Assembly (NCBI RefSeq): GCF_003073045.1 | Contig: NC_037598.1 | Span: 8,029,842-8,093,841, forward strand | Reading direction: 5' to 3' | DNA from: Pomacea canaliculata | Taxonomy: Eukaryota; Mollusca; Gastropoda; Architaenioglossa; Ampullariidae | Length of the DNA: 64,000 nucleotides | In this document: positions 1 to 12,700 of the stretch, one piece after another | Layout: each line of letters opens with the position of its first letter | Numbering within the stretch: position 1 is the first letter of the stretch | Made by a program: the position numbers and the translations under genes | The notes under the pieces: generated by a model | Told to the model about the DNA's origin: nothing | The model's database searches: none | The model's input: only the letters and a program-made list of their open reading frames with translations

Positions 1-757
1 TTTTACAGGGTCACGCACTGAGGCATTTAACACCCCTTGGGAAGATAATTTTAGTGAAATCCCTTGTAATAGCTTAAAGCAGTTTAATAGTTTACCTGCT
101 GAATACCTTACTTGACTCCACCACCACCACCACCCTTGAACTTGATATAACAAATTGCTAAGAAATTATTTTCTTTGGAAAGGTAAGCTTACAAAAATAA
201 AAAAGCTGTAAGTTGTAAACTATATCAGGAAGGAGTACTAAAAAGTTAGATCTCAACTCTATTTAATATTATTTGAAACAGAAAAGTTGTATATATTAAG
301 AAATGGTTGGATGTAAAAGTTATAAAAATAGGGGACCTCACTAATATTGATGGTACATTCCCGACTCTTGAACTCTATATTAATATCCTGCCTTAACCAG
401 CACAGGCTCTTTAACCTACATGGGTCTGATTCAGTCCATAAAACAATGTCATCACAAATGTAATTGCCTGCTAGTCTCGAAAAATGAAACTGTTAATAGG
501 GGATGGGCAATTATAAGAAAAGAGAACAACTAAGTTTCAAAAATCCTTTAAGAGTTAAGCATGATCTCACTCTCAAGCTATTCTATGCTGAGGACATCCT
601 CTTGGGATGGTGGTACCAAGGCTTTGGTGACGTTACAGATTCTGAAAATTTTGAAGAGTTGGGAGCCATCTCTAAACTGATGCAAGCATAGGGGACCTGT
701 GGGACAGTAAAGACATACTGACTGCCACTCAAGCATTGGACTAGCCTATCCTGCTTG
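1..757. other. 3' flank of the TTLL3 gene, no gene seen
   Basis: AT-rich sequence beyond the TTLL3 stop codon, which is read on the minus strand. It probably contains the 3' UTR. No canonical AATAAA is visible on the minus strand; TTTAAT (an ATTAAA variant on the minus strand) occurs near 86 and 256. A 62-codon open frame at 503-691 on the plus strand resembles nothing I know and is not called. Confidence 0.5.
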
Positions 758-3700
758 TCATCGTCTGCTTCTGCCTTTTTCCCTTCTCGTGATGACCTTT
801 TTCATTGAGGGAAAGGAAATAAGCCTGTACTGGTATTCATTACCTTTGCTAGGTTTGAACATCCTCAGGACTGTGTTCTCCACATTGTTTACAGCCAATG
901 ATGACCGCACTGTGCTGGTGGTATTTTGAGATCCAGGGGTGGGATAGTTGGAGGACACAGATGTCCGTGACACAAAACGCTTGTTGCCCAAATCATTAAA
1001 CAGCGGGCTGGATACGCAGGCAGGTTTGGACACAGACGTTATCTCAGCGCTTAGTGTTCTTTTTTCAGGGGACATCCTGGCAGTCTCCATGTGATCAGAT
1101 TGACCAATGTCACCAGAGTTGTAAGTTCGTCCTGTTTTGAAAGATTTTCCATCACCCCGAACCGGCAAGTTCACGATGTCTGATCTGTTCTTGCTAGCAT
1201 TCTCAAAGACTACAGATCTAGCTAGATGGTGTGTGGGATTTGGATTGTCAGAGTTGTAAGTTCGTCCTGTTTTGAAAGATTTTCCTTCACCACGAACTGG
1301 CCAGTTCACGTTGTCTGATCTGTTCTTGCTAGCATTCTCAAAGGCTACAGATCTAGCTAGATGGTGTGTGGGACCTGGATTGTCAGATGTGTCTTTCCTT
1401 GTGGCTGTTCCAATTCTATTCCCAGTAGAACTACATCCAAGTGGCGTAGATGAACCTTTTTTGGTCAAACATTCTTCTCCTTTCTCTATGTTGAGTGGAC
1501 GGAAGCTCTTCGAGGTAAACAAAGGTTCTGTTGGATAGTTTTCTATATTTTTACGAATTGTAACACCCCCCTGCTTCCGTATTCCTTGACCCTCCACACA
1601 CATTGACATGCCAATGTACGGGGGAACAGTCACCAAGGGCTGCTTATAGGCAAGCTCAAAGCTACCAACATCGCAGTTTTTGTCAGACCGACGGTCGATA
1701 ACCACTGTTGAAAGAAAAAATTGCAATAAAACAATTATCCAAAACAACATGACAAGAATAATTCATTCTCCCTTTTCTGTACCAAAACTAGACCTTTTAA
1801 TTTTACTTTAAAAACAAAAAACTCCGAGTAAAATATTTCCTACCTAAAACAAAACTGGAATGTGGACAAGCACTAGTGATAACTTTGATAGTATATCCAA
1901 TTGTAAACAAAAGGTAATGAATGCAGAGATTGATCTATGGTGTCTGTAGAGCTGCTGTGTCCCACGTAATATAACAGGCAGTAGCCACTGTCATCTACAC
2001 TATCATCGCACTTCATGCAGCTATCTTCTTGAAGTGAGGTAAAGGCATATAATATAGCCACCCACCCTTGATGGTGTCATCCAGGACCTTATGGCACAAT
2101 TTAGCTGTGACTGAAGTTGATGCTTCCATGGAAGGGCTAGAGTTGATCTCGATAAGCCATGGCTGAAAATCTTCTGTCAGCATGAAGTCTGCTCCATATA
2201 GCTCAAATGAGGACTGAAAGAGTCACCATAATATTTTTTTCACAACGTGAGTGATCAAACAAGCATGACAATTACTCAGTACATCCAACTGTGAATATTC
2301 GCAAACTGGGGAAAATCAAGAGATAACAATGAATGGCATGCAGCATATTAATAGTGGATGGGAGAAGAACCTGGTTAAACTATGGGCAATTACAGGTGGA
2401 CTACTGTCTGTCTGCCGAGACCAACACTTAGCCTCTTGTAAAGTTCTCTGCTGTTAGTCTCAGCGAGCCTAAACAATGAATGTGACTAAACTGGAAGTTT
2501 TGTATACACCAGCCTTGTTTTAGTAGTAACTGGAAACAAGTCTCTGCAAGTAGTCCAGTAATACATGGTTCAACCATATCTAAATCTGGTGATTATTCCC
2601 AGTCTGAACCCAGGTCAAGGATCAATGTCATTGCATGTCTTAAAGCACTAGTAGGGTGCATAATTTTTTTTCTAATGATTGAGTAAAGCTCTCAGTTAGA
2701 TGATTTTTCCTCAATCTTGGAAAAGCCCTTTAACTGAATAGACTATGCACCAAAATCCAGGCCATGACTGAATTAGGTTCAAAGTGGAAAAGGAAATGAC
2801 AATCTACCAAGAGAACCTATCATAGATCCTTGCTACTGGGCTCTTGTGTTGAAACAAACAAAATAAGTATTTAAGTTGATATTATTAATAAGATAGTACT
2901 AAGTAAGAATGAGTGTTAAAACACAAAATAAGTATTTGATAATATAAATAAAATAGTACTAAGTAACAAGGAGCTGCTGATCTTTAATAATTTAAATGGT
3001 CTATGTATGTCTCATGCTGACTCCAAAAGTAGGACCACAAAATATTTCTGATGTGTCAACAAATTAAGAACTACAACTTAGATCACAAAACAAACTCATG
3101 AATGTCCTCTACTTTAAATGCTCAGAAGGGAACTCTGCGAACCCTCAAACTATGCTGTACACGTGGCTGCAGACATCACAAGGATCTGAAGTTCTTTTCC
3201 TTCAGCGCTGTGTCAGGACGTGTTTATAGGCTTCAGTGTGTTAGACAGCTCTGCAGGAAGAGGACTTCTGTAACTGGGACTGTGCTGCAGGGGCACTCTG
3301 AGGATTTTCCCATGCAGAACTTGGTGTACAAATGATGTTCTGTTTCAGGAGTGACCAATGCTTGGTCTCAGATGGTCACCTGTTCTTTTCTGTCTAGTCT
3401 GTAAAGTGAGTCTGTAGTTGGGACACTTGCCTGTCAGGACTGCATTCTGGAGTGCTTTTCACTCTCTTAGCTGGATTGTGACTCCACTTTCTCGTGGCCT
3501 CTTCAGCTATCTGTGTATACATTTGAGTATGCTTGGTTGATATTTTCCAAGGTGATTGCATTCCTTTACAGATCTGTTTAAGTACCTTTTTCAAAGAAGT
3601 CAGGGATGTTGATTTTGGTCCTTGGAAAGTGATCTCTGTTTCAGGCTGCTGTAACTGGGAGTTTTGTTAGCTTGGTGGAAGAGTCCTGTCTTTCTAGTCT

Positions 3701-6700
3701 GTTTCTTTAAATATGCTGCTCTTCTTCAATCGAAATTATACTGGCTCTGGTATTCTTTTGTGCATTGGGTGAATGGTCAGTCTGTTCTCAAATTGGATCA
3801 GGAACTTTGTGCTGCATCTATCCTTTCATTGTGTGCAGTAGAGATTGTAGATTGTAATCTATTGATCATGAACTGAAATTTCTACCCCTGTGATTTCTGC
3901 ATGTCTTCCAGCATCTATTATGTTTTGCTGGGATGTTATTTCTGACCAAGACAAGCACACCTCCATAGGTTTAGTTCTTCCAGTCTGCATTGTATGTCTG
4001 TCAGCTTCTGTGAATGAATCTTTTAATTCCAAATGAACCACAGACTAAGGTTCCGATTGGGAATGACTAAAAACATCAAGGAGTAGCACACCAATGATCC
4101 TCGTGACAAGTACAAATTATTCAAGAAGAAGGACTGTAAGCAAGTCTTCTTACACTAACAATTTAGTCTCAAATACTCCAAAGATAACCAGCTAGGAATC
4201 TAGAGGACACCTAATAAAAAAAATGTCACAAAACATGACATCAACTTCAGTGGTTTGAGATATGGAAGCACAAACAAGATCTAGATTCGGTTCCCAGTCA
4301 CTTAATCCCCAGACACTTCATCCCCGACACTTAACCCCTAGACTTTTAATCCCTAAGCACTTAACCCCCAGACACTTAATCCCTAAACTAAATCCTTAAC
4401 TAAAAAAATTATGAAGTCAGCGAAAAATTTAATTGAAATTAAAATTCAAATCATGTTATTAACTTCAACGTCATTTGAACATCTACAACATTAGTTAAAG
4501 TTCATATAAGCTTGTAAATTTAATGTTCTTTAACAATATATAAGGTATATATGTATGCTCGAAGTAGGATAAAAGTTCCGGCACGCAATCATGTTGTGGC
4601 ATTGACTCTGCAAGCAATTCGAAGGAATCGACAATGTCTTCTTCACGTACATAGGCAAGTGCTGGGAGGCATCTGACCATTCCACGTAACTTGTCGTCTT
4701 CGTCATAGTCACTTGTCATACTCAGTTCAGTGACTTTGCGTAATACCGCTTGACTTAAGTGACAGTAACAGCCTGTTACTCTACATGACTGAAACGTCTC
4801 TCGAAAAGCGGTCATCGCAGCTTTCTCAAAGTCTGTTACTATAGTCTCTAGGGCTGCATTAGGCAACCTAACTCTAACTGCATCCAACAATATATTATAG
4901 CTTGCACTTGATTTATAAAGGATTAAGTGTCTGGGTATGAAGTGTCGGGGATGAAGTGTCGGGGATTAAGTGCTTAGGGATTAAAAGTCTAGGGGATTAA
5001 GTGTTGGGGATGAAGTGTCTGGGGATTAAGTGACTGGACACCCTAGATTCATATTAAAACTTCTAACTGCATTGCTGAATGACACCAGATCATAAGTGTA
5101 TGGGGTGTGTGGGCATTCATAAATTTTTACTGAAAATTCATAAAATAATAAAGAAATGTAAAAATACCTAAAATGTGTGTCATCATTGTGGATGGCAAAT
5201 CAATCCTATAAGAACTATGCAAATATCTGAAGGGGGATTTTTCTGAAGTTCTAGAACCCAACACTGGAAGCCTACACCTCATGCATGTTTCACTCATCAA
5301 TAACATTAACATGATAATCTCTTACATTACACTCTTAAATGATAATTAGGAATTATGTGCTTCGGTACAAGAAAGTAAGCATGAAATACAGATGCAGGCA
5401 TTTGCACTTAGCAGTTTACTTCATACCTTGCGGCACTCCACCAAGTCCTGAGCACAGAGAAGAGAGCAGATGATGGCCTGTTTCATCCCTGGGTATATGA
5501 TTTCATCCCAGGCATGTGGCATTTTCTTTTTGCTGAAAAGAATGCACCATCAAGACTCCCATTAGAGCAATACATTCTAGCATCTTTTATAGAAGAAACA
5601 GTGATCATTGTTCTATTTAAAGAAAGGGCAGCAGAGAAATCAGCATCAAAATAGTTTTGTTTTGCATACCCTGGTCAAGTCAAAATGCTGCTTTATTTTC
5701 ATCATTAAATTACTTAACTAAAATACCAGCACCTGAGTTCTTCTAATGCTTTAAGATGACTGATGGAGGAACATGCATGTATTTACTGATAAAAGATGTT
5801 TACACAAAAAAAGTGAACTCCTGCAATACCAAATGTTTATGTTAATCCTCTTTCTTTGAGACTTACTAGATGACATGACCATAGGAGATAAAAGGCTACA
5901 TTTGCTTCTTAAATATTGAATGGGAACATAAAATCAATGATTGCATGAAGCAAAAAACCCTTTCCCGCACAGTCAAGGGGTGTAAACTGGTTCCATTGTG
6001 GCCTGGCATGACATTCTGTCAAAGACTGTCTTTCAAAGTTCCCTTGAAGTAAGGTGACCAGACATCCCGCATTAGGCGGGACAGTCCCGCTTTTGACCTT
6101 GTGTCCCTCCTGCTCATCGGGCGAGACGCCTAGTGTCCAGCTTTCTGGCTTTCTGGCAAGTCCATCAAATGTCCCAGTTGTCTTTAAAAATCGGAATGCC
6201 GTATGCTGATTCGGCGTTCTTTGACGGTGACGACACCATCATTGGCACGTGTCCCGGTGGCTGACTTACCTTAGGCCTGGAAATTGTATACTATACAGAC
6301 TTGAAGCTCAACATCTGCTTGTGTAATGCTTGGGTGTTCTTTCCTCAGAACTTTACTTTAAAAGACAAAGAAAAGGAAAAGAAAAAGGAAAAAAATCCAC
6401 CGACCAAGGCCTGGGCCCCCTTCACAACTGCAGGCATGGGTACACCCCCCCTCACCCCCCCCCCCTCCGTCCTCCCCACTCGTCAGACCTGCCTGGCATC
6501 AGCTTCCTTCAAGTAAGGTGACCAGACGTTTCTGGGGCGAAAGCGGGACACATGCCGATGATGGTGTCGTCACCGTCAAAGAACGCCGAATCAGCGTACG
6601 GTATTCAGATTTTTAAAGACAACTGGGACATTTGATGGACTAATGGGGGTCTCAGGTGGGAAGCATTGTAAGTGGTATCATATTCTCACTGGATGCGCTT

Positions 6701-9700
6701 GGTATTGGACAGCCACTGAACATTGAGGATTTATCGCACATGAATGTCTAGAAGAACGTTTGTGCAATGAGATTGCTGGAATTATGTGCCACTAAAGGAT
6801 GAGGAGAGGGGGAGCGGGCACTGCAAGTAAGTTGGAACTGACCGTGAAGAGGTAGGTAAGTTACTGATGTGTGGCCACTCACTCTGTGAATTGAGAGGAT
6901 GGGGGCCTAACCTTGGCGCTGCAGTCTATAAGTGAAAGGTCAAGGGTGCTTTTTCAAGGGTTACTTAAGGATACTGACATTTCTTTTTCCATTTCTCCAT
7001 CACCAAACAAAAAACTACAGTAGATGCTTGATACTATATTAGCCTTCAATACTATTGCAGCCAGCCAAATAGAACACATTATTGCAAAACATTTTAAAAA
7101 TTGCTGTCCCGCAAATAGTTAGGCTTATAAATTTATCACAGAAAGATTGGTGCAGGAGGAGGATAAAAAAAGAGGAGGTTAGCATGTGGGTGGATGGGCG
7201 GGAAGGAGGTAGGGAAGAAAGTTAATCCCACCTGGAAGGGGAGGACTTCAACAACCACCTTCACCTTAAGAGGGACGATCAGATGATCTCCGGCAATGTA
7301 CAAGCATCACCGTGCAATAACACATTGGCTGGCAGGTCATTATCTGACCTTCTTTTGCTCTTTGCCCAAGCAGCAACACCCGGGTAAGGAGATAATCTCT
7401 ACTCATCATCTGCCCCCCCATAGCCACCTTGGAATTGTTCTTATCGTGCACTAGTTTTATTCAAGGAAGTTGTGACACATGCTGATAGATATAGTTTTGT
7501 TGCGGCTGGTGTATTTGTTTTTAGAATAATCCCATGCTTAGATTTGAATGTCTTTAAGGAGCTTTGGCAGGCCTTGTCAGCTGCTAATTCTGTCCATGTG
7601 CTCATCTAAATAACAAGGGATGATAAATTGATGAATAACCATCAATAGTTGACTGATAGTCAGCTAGCAAGTGCCTGGTCTGCGGGCACTTCACTGGTCA
7701 GATGAGATCTCAGACAACTATAATGGTGACAGCACAGTCAATACAGCAGTTTTTTTCCGACAAGTCTTCGACCCAACAAAACATGGTGAGGTCCAGAGGT
7801 GTGCAACATCATGTCATCTGGTAAAGTCTTGAACAAAAAATTTACAATAAAAGTTTGTCTTTTGACCTTACCAGATGACATGACTAAAAGAAAACAGAAA
7901 TTAGGTGGGAAGCAAAATGACCTCCCAGCTGATCAAGTTTTTGCATGTTGCACCATTGAGGTCATGCCCAAAAGTGCCATAGGAGAAGTCTGAGTAAAGG
8001 TCTCTCAAATAGAGCCTTCCAAAGGTAGAGTCAAATCGCACAGATAATACAGGTAGTCCTCGACTTACGACGGGGATCCGTTCTTAACGCGGCGTCGTAA
8101 ACCGAATTTCGACGTAAGTCGGATCATACGTTCATATAGTACTGTACCATCATAATAACAGTACAGTACTACAAACATTTAGCCTATCCAAACACCTATC
8201 CTAACAGAGTACCCTGCATAGTTATCAATAAACATAAGTACAGTAAAATATTGTAGTACAGTACGTTTAATAATGAAATACTGTAATGTAAGTGCAGTAA
8301 CAGTAATAAACAGTGTTAGGTTAGGCAGACGTTTCCACAACAAGCCTGTCTCATCCACATTGAACACTTGTTGAGAACAGTAACCACCCTCCTCAATTAT
8401 CTTAGCCAATGCATTAGGAAACTCAGTTGCTGCTTTCTCATCAGCACTAGCAGCTTCACCTTGCACTTTAATGTTATGGAAATGGGCACGATCCTTAAGC
8501 CTCATAAAGCAACCCCTACTCGCAACAAATTCTTCACTTTCACTTCCTTACCCCTTTTCTCTTTTCAACGCCTCAAACAGTCGCCTAGCCTTCTCCTGAA
8601 TAACCATAAAACTCACAGGGATACGGCATTGATTTTGGTCTTCCAACCAAAGCGCCAATAATCTTTCCATCTCAATAATAAGCCCACTACGTTGCTTTGT
8701 TATCACTGTACAGCACACAGACTGGCACATCATGTGGCCCAAGAGAAGACAGCAAAACATGTGGAAAACACCACTGTGACCATTGAAAAAAAACTGCTGC
8801 ATTGGCTTTACTGTCACCTTTCTGAGGGCTTTTAATCACTTGTCCAGTAGAGTGCTCAGCACACCAAACACATGCTGTCTCACTTTCAGAGAGTCAGCTT
8901 TTGATAGCTAAAAAGAAAAATGTAGCCTATTATCTCCTACGGTCATGTCATGTGGGAAGATCAAAGACTATGATCTGATAAAACTGTTGCCTTAAGTAGT
9001 CCTTGAATTGCTCATGTGTCCACATGTTTTCATCAGGCAACAACTTGGAGCGGGGACCATTACGGCAATACTTTTGGATGGCATTGTTGGAGAGGTGGAT
9101 GGACTGGTCAAAGTTTTCCAGAGTGAACTGCCGTGAGCAGAACCGCAGGTAGGATTCTTGGTAAAACCAAACTGTCAATGGACTCCAGTCAGTCACCAAG
9201 AACCACTGCCGGATGTCAAACTTAGTGTTGTAGATCAACAAAGGACGTTCTGAAAAAGGCAGAGAAGTTGCAAAGCCTTCTAAGACTCTTCGTTGATCAA
9301 AATTGATTTCTTGCATTATATAAAGCAATCCTGACTCTGTGTATATATGTATGTGTGTGTGGCATGTGGGTGAGTGTGTGGGTGTAGTGTGTGTGTGTCA
9401 GGTGGGTGTGTGTGTGCAGCACATATGTCCAGGTGTGGTATGCATGCGTGGTAGAGGCTAGCTGAAGGCCATATGGTCAGCAGCTCAGTTTGGCATATGT
9501 TTGATTTGGTCCAGAGGAGATAAAGGTGAGGATTGGAGAGGAGGAACCCAACCTCCAAGAGGTGGATCCCACCTTCACCATCTGTAAGCATTTTCAGACA
9601 AAATCTGTAATCATTTTCAGACTGCACACAGTCATAGCCTTAGAGACAGAGTTTTCTGGAAAAGTTTTCCTTGCTTGACTGCATGGTTATATTATTCGTT

Positions 9701-12700
9701 GCTAAGAATAAACAAGCTGTCACCATATTAAAGATTTTAACACCCAAAGGATATGCTTGTAGTGCTATCTCCAGCAGGTGTTGTAGGTTACCTGGTTACA
9801 TTTTTGCTGTCCACCTGTCTGCCTGTCCTTACCATATGTGACCCTCCACGATGAAATGAGTCTGCGCGGAGCAGTTTTGTGCTAGAGGCCCCGAAAGGTG
9901 ATAGGGGTCAATTTTATGCAGTTTGACTTTAAAAATGGATTCCTTGGTTATTAAACTATCGGAAAATACACTACTATGTTAAAATAATAGTTAGAAATCG
10001 ACTTAAAATACGTTTTAATCGAGTTGACCTACTGAGATCCGTACTGATTTCAGACGAAATTCAAACACTGTTTCGATACTGTTTCCTGTCATAACCTTAT
10101 CATCGTGTTATACTTTGCAAGAAAGCCCGGAGTCTGTATGTTCAACATCTTTAAAGAACGATTTAATTATTAACCTATCACAAGATTTGTCTGCAAAAGT
10201 TTAGGAGTAAACAAACCTGGTCGGCCATCTTGACGCTAATCTTTGAACCCACTTTTCTCAAAATAGCCGCCACCGTAGTGTCACACTTCAAACGTTTATA
10301 ACTCACTCAATGTTAAGGCTAGAAGAACAACTTGTGTATCTACAGAAAGTTCAGAACCTGTACTTTTTTAAAAATATGCAATTTGGCAAATCTCAAATTT
10401 CCAACTTAACACTCATTTCGTCTTTGACGGTCACATGATGATTGCTTTCCTGTGGTAAAATACTATGTGTGACTGCTGCTTGGTAAGAAAGCACTCTGCT
10501 CCAAATGAAATCAGAGCTGTTTCTGTGTAAAGAAGTAACAGACATTCAGAAATGGAGCTGATAATAGACAGTGAGCATCATATGCTAGTGACAGCGAACA
10601 CAACCCAGAGAAGTGCTGAAAGCAGACAGTAAAGAGAACCTCCAGAAGTGAATATGCAGCCATGTGGCTCACACCCACACAAACTTGGTATGCACAAAGA
10701 GAACACAAACCAGTTTGCAAAAGAGAGGGTTCACAGGACTGGTGCACTTCATTTTGATGTTCAGTGTTATACAACACATGAGGATATAGTAAGGCTTTAC
10801 ATGAATTATGGATGCTTAAAGAGAACTATATACACCTGCAGACACAGCATAAAACTAGTTTGCAACCCTGAAGGCTGTGCATTAGCTGCTGTGAGGTGAG
10901 ACTGGATTAATGACAATGCTCTTTTGTACTACATACTACAGCTAGAGTGGATGGCCCTGTTGCACTCTACTTAAGGCACTATGAGAGACAGCAAGGACAG
11001 ACTGGCAGATTTCTAACTTGACAGGCAGCAGGACAGAGAAGACATCACTGCATGGAGCTGCCAGCTCCAAAACATGTGGATAAAGGTGGTGGAATAAGGG
11101 AAAGTACTGCCAGATGATGCAGTAGAAGTTCTGCAGTGCAAGTTTTGTAACAGGCTTTGTGCAACCACTCTATGATAGGAATGGGTACAAGTTTGAGTTC
11201 ATGAAAGACTATGAAAAACCAGCGGCAGCCAATATTCCATGTGCAGGACAATCAACAGCAAACAAATTGCAAGTTGTGCTGAAGATTTTGGTGTACAAAT
11301 GATACTCAGGACTGGTTCCTAAAAACAGCAGTCACAGCAGCAGGCATATAGAAACAGTGTAGATGATATAGGTGTATTGTTTTATTTGTATGCTTATAGT
11401 GAAGTCATTGAAAAAACTGGTGTGTACAAAAGTTGCTGATATAAAGTAGGAGGTATGCTGTACTGCTGCGATGGTTAAATGCACAACTACGTGGTAAATA
11501 TCATGGATAATATTTCTTTCTTAGGGAGGTGGAGCATTTGGTAGATGCTGTGACTTAACCACCTTGAGCAGCAGTCTGAGGAACAAGAAAGCCAAAGGAT
11601 AGGCACTTGCCATCCAAAGTGCCAAGTCAACATTGCTAGCCATATCTGTTGTCAGCATGTACATTACACCATGTGATGCATGGGCCAGGACTTGGGTTCA
11701 TGTACAGTCTAATCCTTGGAGACAGAGAGTTCGCAAAAAGAGTTAGCTTGGTTGTAAGGTCACACTTGTAGCTGCAGGTAATAAGAAAGCAGACACTATG
11801 TTGAAGGGGGTCTAGCATCCTAAGACTATGCTTATAGTGTTATCTCTACTATGCATGTACAAATACACTGTGTAGTATATTATTCCATTACACATTTGTC
11901 TACCAAAACCAAAGAAAACTTCCCATCAAAGGGTCAAAGAAGTAGCTTACCCATGTACTTCTGGACAACATACTTCCCATCTTTCTTCACTACCTGCGAA
12001 TTGACCAGTTTGAGCATCTCCTCTAAGCGGTTATAGCAAAAGATACCTGCACAGGAAACACAAGTCTAAGGGAAAGTGTACTGCTTACATTTTAGATAAC
12101 CAGACTGCTCTTATAACAGTTCCACAGTGATTAATTTCCACATGTACAACTTAACATCACTGACTGCAGTTATTGAACTCTAACCTTAACTCCGGATCCC
12201 AAAATACTTTAAGATCTTGTACCTAAACACCCCAAAGTTAGACCTACGATTAGCAACCAACATGCTATGCAACAATTACTCACCTCTCCCACGGGACTTT
12301 GCCCCTGGTTTAACAATCCAAACATTGTGTGTGCCATCCATTTCAAACTGTGGGCATTTTGTCCGGAGCCGGTTGATAAGACTTTCGACACATGTCAGCG
12401 TCCTCTGGGATATCGCTGGAATCATTCCATCTTCACTGTCAACAGAACACATGACAGAATGGACATAGTAATCCAACTCATGGTGACATACTAATTTATA
12501 GCGACTATGAAGACCTTCGTGCCAAAAATACTACTAACACAAAGACTCATGTTTAGTTTTTAGTTTAGTCCTTGTTATTCCTCGAGGAGCATAGGGCTGC
12601 AAAAGACTCATGTTGGAGAGGACTAATTACTGGAGGTAGAATTGTGGCAGACTTCTGTGTCTGGAACATTCTATTTCAATGAGACCAAACCAGCAACTAT

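Larger units (their letters stand above)
5533..8049. other. TTLL3 intron 15, proximal part
   Basis: Intronic sequence left of the Tigger fragment. It holds an inverted repeat pair (6050-6273 and 6514-6640), a purine-rich and C-rich stretch at 6365-6480, a hairpin at 7811-7881, and a segment near 7325-7375 that resembles 43740-43800. No exon is seen. Confidence 0.6.

Noticed and set aside
1272..1538. 88-codon plus-strand open frame opposite the TTLL3 last exon
   Set aside because: It is antisense to a clearly coding exon and owes its openness to the duplicated segment; no family resemblance.
10648..10899. 83-codon plus-strand frame in TTLL3 intron 14
   Set aside because: Composition and length are consistent with chance; no domain or splice signals.
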